Origin: RGIG1828 sp045586905
Lineage (GTDB): Bacteria; Bacillota; Clostridia; UMGS1810
Length of the DNA stretch: 64,000 nucleotides
Direction: 5' to 3'
Assembly: GCA_045586905.1 (NCBI GenBank)
Contig: JAZNBF010000014.1
Coordinates: 1-64,000 of the forward strand
Positions 59,268 to 64,000 of this stretch are shown piece by piece. Each line of letters starts with the position of its first letter. The stretch's first letter is position 1. A program made the translations under genes and the position numbers. The notes beneath the pieces are model-generated. The model did not search any database, was not told the origin of the DNA, and saw only the letters and a program-made list of their open reading frames with translations.

Positions 59268-60056
59268 TTACGACATTCTGCTTGTCACGTTATCGGTGTC
59301 GGCAAGTTCGATGACACCGCCGCTTTGATTGTCGGGGAGTTCGGGAATTATGGCTTTGAGATAGGCTATTTTATATTCGATATTGTCGCCATCTTCTTCA
59401 CCGTCTATGCCCATGTTGACCAGTGTGTCGGTGGAAAGAGTCATACGGATGTTGGTAAGGTCTGTAAGGTCGATGCTTTTCACATCGTCAAGCATACCAC
59501 CGAGCTTGAGCTCTGTGAGGATGCGTGAAATAAGAGACGAAAGGGATTTTGCATTGTCGGCATCGATTTTCATGTATTGACCGAGTTCCGACTCAGAAAG
59601 CTGCACACCAAGTATAACGGGAGCATCCGTCTTGAGAGGCGATGCAGTGACAATAACCTTGCCGGTTTCATCTACTGCTGTGTAGGTGCCTTTTTCTTTT
59701 ATGTAGGCACATTCTATTTTTTCATCTACCTCTATTGTCACGGTGGAAGGCAGGCTTCTGACGATTTTTACAGAATCTATCTTGCCAAGCTTTTTGATGT
59801 TATTCTGTGCTTTTCCGTCGTTGATTTTAAAAAGGTTGTCGCCTTCCCTGATGCCTGAACGATTTATTATTTCTGATGCTTCAAATTTGATGTTTCCGGA
59901 AACATTGATTGTTTTTATTTTGAATATCGGTGACATAAGAAGGAGAAGAACAACAACCAAAAAAAGACAAAGTATGCCTGCAATGCGGGCACGCTTAACT
60001 GTTGTCTTGTAGGGGGGTTTTTTTCTTTTTGAAACACCCTTTTCCTTTTGTGTCAT
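59268..60056 (-). CDS. ftsQ: Cell division protein FtsQ/DivIB
   Basis: A 262-residue bitopic protein: basic cytoplasmic N-terminus, transmembrane helix (IAGILCLFLVVVLLLLMSPI), a POTRA domain (IKTINVSGNIKFEASEIINR, GIREGDNLFKIN) and the FtsQ domain (RSLPSTVTIEVDEKIECAYI). It belongs to the divisome core. It follows murA by 3 bp. Confidence 0.93.
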   Translation of the reverse strand: MTQKEKGVSKRKKPPYKTTVKRARIAGILCLFLVVVLLLLMSPIFKIKTINVSGNIKFEASEIINRSGIREGDNLFKINDGKAQNNIKKLGKIDSVKIVRSLPSTVTIEVDEKIECAYIKEKGTYTAVDETGKVIVTASPLKTDAPVILGVQLSESELGQYMKIDADNAKSLSSLISRILTELKLGGMLDDVKSIDLTDLTNIRMTLSTDTLVNMGIDGEEDGDNIEYKIAYLKAIIPELPDNQSGGVIELADTDNVTSRMS

Positions 60057-60059
60057 TAT

Positions 60060-61313
60060 TTAATCAACCCTTTCTATTTTTGCTCCCAGTCTTTTTAAAT
60101 CACTGCAAAGACTTTCATAGCCTCTGTCGATATAGTGAATCTGAGAAAGATGAGTTATGCCTTCTGCTCCAAGTGCTGCCACCGTCAGTGAAGCACCGGC
60201 ACGCAGGTCTTGAGCGTCAACAGATGTACCACGAAGGCCCAAAACCCCCCTCACGAGAGCAGTGCGGCCTGACAGTTCAATGTCGGCGCCCATTTTTACC
60301 AGTCTTTCACAGTGGGAGAGTCTGTTTTCAAACATTTTTTCGCGCACAGAGCCAAAGCCATATGCTGTTGCCATTGATGATATAACAAGAGGCTGACAAT
60401 CGGTGGGGAAATCAGGATATGGTCCGGTGGATACATGGGGAAGGTTTATTAAGCGATTGGTTTTTTCAATATAAAACCCGTTTTTGTGAGGGTTAACCAC
60501 GAGTCCCATACGCCTGTATTTTGCCAGAACCTGAGACAATAAAGATGGTGAAATGCCATTAACATCGACACTGCCCCCTGCGCATGACACTGCGGAAACA
60601 TAGGTTGCCGCAACTATACGGTCGGGGATTACAACTACTTCGCCACTTCGGGGATGACGGGTGCCTTTTATGTGTATTTCACTTGTACCGTCACCTTTTA
60701 CACACACCCCTATTGAACGGAGGTAGTCGGCAAGGTTCTGAATTTCAGGCTCTCTTGCAGCATTGGTTATTATGGTAGTCAGCGGAGAGAGCGATGTTGC
60801 AAGCATTATGTTTTCGGTGGCTCCCACCGACGGGAAATCGAGATTTATCTTGCATGGAATTATGTGACGTGATGTGCATAATATACCATCAGGTCTGAAA
60901 GAAACATCTGCACCAAGCGCCTTAAAGGCTTTCAGGTGAAGGTCTATGGGACGCTTGCCGATTGAGCAGCCTCCGCTGCCTGAAATGAACGCTCTGCCCG
61001 TACGTGCCAGAAGAGCACCTGCAAAGAGGCATGAGCTGCGCGTCTCATTCATACAGGAGAAAGGAATATCTCTTTTGGAAATGTTGGACGAATCAACTGT
61101 CAGGGTTCTGCCTTTTCTTTCCACCTTGCACCCGAGAAATTCAAGTATATTTATTATGCTTTCCACATCGGAAAGATGGGGGAAATTATGTATTGTACTT
61201 TTGCCGCCATTGAGGATGGTTGCGGCAAGAATTGGAAGAACGGCATTTTTGCAGCCGTGAACACATATGCTCCCGTGGAGCGGTGTGCCACCTTCAATTT
61301 TGTAATGGCTCAT
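60060..61313 (-). CDS. murA: UDP-N-acetylglucosamine 1-carboxyvinyltransferase
   Basis: The 417-residue enzyme makes UDP-GlcNAc-enolpyruvate, first step of peptidoglycan synthesis. HGCKNAVLPILAATIL, the catalytic loop GSGGCSIGKRPIDLHL with the Cys, and DFPTDCQPLVISSMA are present. The Cys (rather than Asp) suggests fosfomycin sensitivity of this enzyme in principle. It lies between murG and ftsQ. Confidence 0.96.
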   Translation of the reverse strand: MSHYKIEGGTPLHGSICVHGCKNAVLPILAATILNGGKSTIHNFPHLSDVESIINILEFLGCKVERKGRTLTVDSSNISKRDIPFSCMNETRSSCLFAGALLARTGRAFISGSGGCSIGKRPIDLHLKAFKALGADVSFRPDGILCTSRHIIPCKINLDFPSVGATENIMLATSLSPLTTIITNAAREPEIQNLADYLRSIGVCVKGDGTSEIHIKGTRHPRSGEVVVIPDRIVAATYVSAVSCAGGSVDVNGISPSLLSQVLAKYRRMGLVVNPHKNGFYIEKTNRLINLPHVSTGPYPDFPTDCQPLVISSMATAYGFGSVREKMFENRLSHCERLVKMGADIELSGRTALVRGVLGLRGTSVDAQDLRAGASLTVAALGAEGITHLSQIHYIDRGYESLCSDLKRLGAKIERVD

Positions 61314-61393
61314 ATGAGCACCTCCGAGCAGTAATAGAAGAATTATCTTATATTATGCACGGAGCGCCTGTTGTGTTACGGTATATAGATAGT

Positions 61394-61447
61394 GTAAGCT
61401 CCGCAATTGGATGGTAGATAGGTAGGAAGTAGGATTGCGGAGCTTAC
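61394..61447. repeat. Inverted repeat between murG and murA
   Basis: Perfect 14-bp arms (GTAAGCTCCGCAAT and complement) enclose 26 bp with TAGATAGG/TAGGAAGTAGG repeats. No T-run follows on either side, so a terminator is unlikely. Confidence 0.7.
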
Positions 61448-61459
61448 AGGGAGTAAATG

Positions 61460-62557
61460 CTAAATTAATTCCAGTATTTTTTTGTATATGATATCAAGTG
61501 CATCAACACAGCCGAGAAGTGATGACTGATGCTTCATTTTTTTCATTGCCTCATCATCGAAAAGGACCGAGTCGAGTGCACTTTTGAGCGAAGACAGATT
61601 GAAATCTTTTTCTAAAATTGTTATAGCGCCGCCACGGTCTGAAATAGCACGGGCGTTGTGCTCCTGATGATTGTTTGTAACATTTGGCGACGGAACAAAT
61701 ACTGCGGGCTTTGCAAGCGCGCTGAGTTCAGACACCGTGATGGCACCTGAGCGGCAAACTGCTATGTCTGCTGCATTCATCGCCTCGTTCATGTTGTGAA
61801 TATAGGGAACGATATCGGCATGAGGAGAGATGGGAATTTTCATTTCCCCTGCTTTTTTCATGACAGATTCATAGTTTCTTTCACCTGTTGCAAAAATAAC
61901 TTTTATGCGGTCGTTTTCTGTCAGAGAACTGATATATTCAAGAGCCACCCTGTTTATGGTGTCGGCTCCGAGACTGCCTCCAAAAATGAGAACGAGCTTT
62001 TCATCACCCACACCCATTGCCTTGCGCGCCTCGCTCGTGGAAGTGGTAAGGATTTCGGGACGAATGGGATTGCCCGTAAAAAGAATATTTCGGGCATCTT
62101 TAAGATATTTGCGGCTGTCTTCAAAGCTTATGGCAGTAACAGTCGATTTTCTGGAAAGCATGTTGATTGCTTTGCCGGGAAAAACATTTTGCTCGTGAAT
62201 TATGGTCGGAATATTCATGGAATTTGCCGCCATGACACTCGGGGCGCAGACATATCCGCCTGTGCCTATGACAATGTCGGGGCAAAAGCTTTTTATTATT
62301 TTTTTGCATTTACTTTTTGCAGTGATGAGATTGCAAAAAGATTTGATGTTGGCAAGTGTCAGCTTTTTGGAAAGGCCTTGCACACTTACATATTCGATAT
62401 TGTAGCCGGCCTTTGGCACAAGTGTGCTTTCGAGGCCGCGGGGAGTACCGATGAAGAGAAATTCAGCATCGGGATTTTTGGATTTTATATGGTCAGCAAT
62501 GGCAAGTGCAGGATTGATGTGGCCTGCAGTGCCGCCGCCTGAAAGAAGAACTTTCAT
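61460..62557 (-). CDS. murG: UDP-GlcNAc:lipid I N-acetylglucosaminyltransferase
   Basis: A 365-residue GT-B enzyme that makes lipid II: LLSGGGTAGHINPALAIADH, VIGTGGYVCAPSVMAA, IHEQNVFPGKAINML, GGSLGADTIN and the donor site AVCRSGAITVSELSALAKPA. It follows ftsW by 17 bp. Confidence 0.98.
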   Translation of the reverse strand: MKVLLSGGGTAGHINPALAIADHIKSKNPDAEFLFIGTPRGLESTLVPKAGYNIEYVSVQGLSKKLTLANIKSFCNLITAKSKCKKIIKSFCPDIVIGTGGYVCAPSVMAANSMNIPTIIHEQNVFPGKAINMLSRKSTVTAISFEDSRKYLKDARNILFTGNPIRPEILTTSTSEARKAMGVGDEKLVLIFGGSLGADTINRVALEYISSLTENDRIKVIFATGERNYESVMKKAGEMKIPISPHADIVPYIHNMNEAMNAADIAVCRSGAITVSELSALAKPAVFVPSPNVTNNHQEHNARAISDRGGAITILEKDFNLSSLKSALDSVLFDDEAMKKMKHQSSLLGCVDALDIIYKKILELI

Positions 62558-62574
62558 TTTTCTTTCCTCCGTCG

Positions 62575-63693
62575 TCAGAGTTCACATTCTCTCGAAACAG
62601 ATAAAACCACGCCCATCTGGGCAAGGATGAACACAAGTGATGTGCCGCCATAGCTGAAAAACGGCAAGGGCATGCCCGTGGCAGGCATTGATGAGGTTAC
62701 AACAGCAATGTTGAGAATAACCTGAACTGCTATGAGTCCGATTATGCCAAGCACAGTGAGCTTTGAAAAACGGTCGGGTGCGTTACATGCGATTTTTATA
62801 CCCTTCCATAAAAGAAGCACAAACAAAAGTATCATAAGAGCAGCACCGATAAAACCGAGTTCTTCGCATATGACCGAAAAAACAAAATCGTTTTGTGCCT
62901 CTGGGAGATAGAGATATTTTTGTCGGCTCTGACCAAGTCCCAATCCGAAAAAGCCGCCACTTCCTATGGCATAAAGAGACTGAACTATCTGATAGCCTTC
63001 TGCCTGTTTGTATTTGAAAGGATCGAGAAATGCTAAAAATCGGTCGGTACGATATTCGGCGCTGAAAATTGCTATGGCAAGTACTGCCACAGCGGGCAAA
63101 CCTATTGCAAGAAAATGACCGAGCTTTGCCCCTGCTGCCCACAGTATAAGAAAACCTGTGAGAGCAATTACAACTGCGCCGCTGAGGTGAGGTTCGATGA
63201 ATACCAGAAGTGCCATAAAACCGATGATGCATACATATGGTAAAAACCCTTTGGCAAAGGTTTTGAGTGCTTCGCCATTGATGGAAAGACTGCGTGCAAG
63301 AAAAGCTATTATGGCAAACTTGGCCACCTCAGAGGGCTGAAAGCTCACTGCTCCAAAGCCAAGCCATCTTTTTGCACCCTTTGCCTCTATACCTACAAGG
63401 GGAACCAAAACCAGCATGATTATGGTTATGACCATGAGATGAAGTGCATATTTGTAAATTGTTTTATAGGAAATGCGGGAAATCAGAAGCATGGTAATTA
63501 CACCTATGATTGCCCACGCGAACTGTCTTTTTATGAAGTAGTAGGCATCGCCGAACTGATAGTGAGCTGATGCACTGCTTGCACTAAAAACCATAATAAG
63601 GCCATAGCAAAGAAGAATCAGCACTACTGCCAGAAATGAATAGTCCATTTTCTTTTGTGGTTTTAAGCTAAAATGAATCTGCTTTGTGCCCAA
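62575..63693 (-). CDS. ftsW: Peptidoglycan polymerase FtsW
   Basis: A 372-residue SEDS protein with about ten transmembrane helices. Motifs: GLIMVFSASSASAHYQFGD, GAKRWLGFGAVSFQPSEVAK, LYAIGSGGFFGLGLGQSRQK, LPEAQNDFVFSVICEELGFI and GMPLPFFSYGGTSL. Its place in the cluster marks it as FtsW rather than RodA or SpoVE, although SpoVE cannot be fully excluded. Confidence 0.95.
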   Translation of the reverse strand: MGTKQIHFSLKPQKKMDYSFLAVVLILLCYGLIMVFSASSASAHYQFGDAYYFIKRQFAWAIIGVITMLLISRISYKTIYKYALHLMVITIIMLVLVPLVGIEAKGAKRWLGFGAVSFQPSEVAKFAIIAFLARSLSINGEALKTFAKGFLPYVCIIGFMALLVFIEPHLSGAVVIALTGFLILWAAGAKLGHFLAIGLPAVAVLAIAIFSAEYRTDRFLAFLDPFKYKQAEGYQIVQSLYAIGSGGFFGLGLGQSRQKYLYLPEAQNDFVFSVICEELGFIGAALMILLFVLLLWKGIKIACNAPDRFSKLTVLGIIGLIAVQVILNIAVVTSSMPATGMPLPFFSYGGTSLVFILAQMGVVLSVSRECEL

Positions 63694-63714
63694 TCTGGTC
63701 TCCTCCTGTCAATT

Positions 63715-64000
63715 TTATACGGTGGCAAAATATGCCAGAGCACACAGTGCTATTGTAACAAGTGATGCAACAGCCACAATGCGCACCTCGCTCCATCCAC
63801 ACATTTCAAAATGATGATGAACGGGGCTCATTTTAAACACCCTCTTGCCTGTTCTTTTGAACCAGAAAACCTGGATTATTACAGAAAGTGTTTCAAAAAC
63901 ATATACACCACCTGCAACGATAAGTATCAGCGGATTTTTCATGAGAAGTGCATTGGAACACACGAGGCCTCCGAGGAAAAGCGAGCCTGTGTCACCCATG
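63715..64000 (-). CDS. mraY: Phospho-N-acetylmuramoyl-pentapeptide transferase, C-terminal part
   Basis: The frame enters from the right edge and ends at 63715. It shows the MraY C-terminus: MGDTGSLFLGG (catalytic Asp region), the MSPVHHHFEMCGWSE motif and a last transmembrane helix. MraY makes lipid I. It lies 21 bp before ftsW, with no murD between. Confidence 0.97.
   Translation of the reverse strand, partial: MGDTGSLFLGGLVCSNALLMKNPLILIVAGGVYVFETLSVIIQVFWFKRTGKRVFKMSPVHHHFEMCGWSEVRIVAVASLVTIALCALAYFATV

Noticed and set aside
61796..62542. 248-codon + strand frame
   Set aside because: Antisense to murG; the product resembles nothing and murG is certain.

Overview
The window comes from a spore-forming, anaerobic member of the Clostridia. 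The evidence is a sigG gene behind a sigma-F-type promoter, a ferredoxin-linked 2-oxoacid oxidoreductase, a glycyl radical enzyme with its activase, a CIRCE-controlled hrcA-grpE-dnaK-dnaJ operon, and surface proteins with SLH domains. No rRNA or tRNA gene was seen. Nearly all genes run leftwards (minus strand); about 33.7-40.5 kb is mostly rightward.

Region by region (minus-strand operons are listed in transcription order, right to left). 7.6-0 kb: a glycyl-radical bacterial microcompartment (BMC) locus with propanediol-dehydratase-type enzyme, activase, PduU-like shell protein, PduV/EutP GTPase, class II aldolase, GlcG/PduO-C-like protein, zinc alcohol dehydrogenase and BMC-H shell protein. 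It ends with a CheA-like gene cut by the window edge. It has two good sigma-70 promoters. The gene set suggests fucose or rhamnose breakdown: the aldolase makes lactaldehyde, which is reduced to 1,2-propanediol and dehydrated to propanal. 15.5-7.8 kb: rimP-nusA-ylxR-ylxQ-infB-rbfA-nrnA-truB-ribF. 23.8-15.5 kb: flavoprotein, dGTPase, dnaG, rpoD, comEA-like, two-component system, GerMN lipoprotein.

33.6-23.9 kb holds the most striking feature. One gene for a cysteine-containing protein is split in two by an 8909-bp segment. The segment carries a serine recombinase and an operon of surface-layer proteins. Its ends share a 10-bp direct repeat, and joining them restores a 279-codon open frame. The structure is that of an intervening element like the skin element of sigK, but with S-layer cargo. 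The recombinase gene's ribosome-binding site lies inside a hairpin, and its last codons would change between integrated and circular forms.

33.7-40.5 kb (+, with one subtilase on the minus strand): thioesterase, sugar nucleotidyltransferase, NahK-like kinase, sigG and a PurF-like protein lacking the catalytic cysteine. Then follow 550 bp packed with hairpins, including a probable small RNA with its own promoter and terminator, and a 43-codon gene. 46.6-40.7 kb: hemW and the CIRCE/hrcA heat-shock operon. 52.8-46.6 kb: RseC-like protein, MinD-like ATPase, the oxidoreductase (ferredoxin, alpha, beta, gamma) and three amidohydrolase paralogs, one without metal ligands. 58.0-52.9 kb: nrdR, dusB, NusG_II and Gx-transporter genes, an ECF sigma/anti-sigma pair, Mrp ATPase, YbaK. 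64-58 kb: division and cell-wall cluster mraY-ftsW-murG-murA-ftsQ-ftsZ, with no murD between mraY and ftsW.
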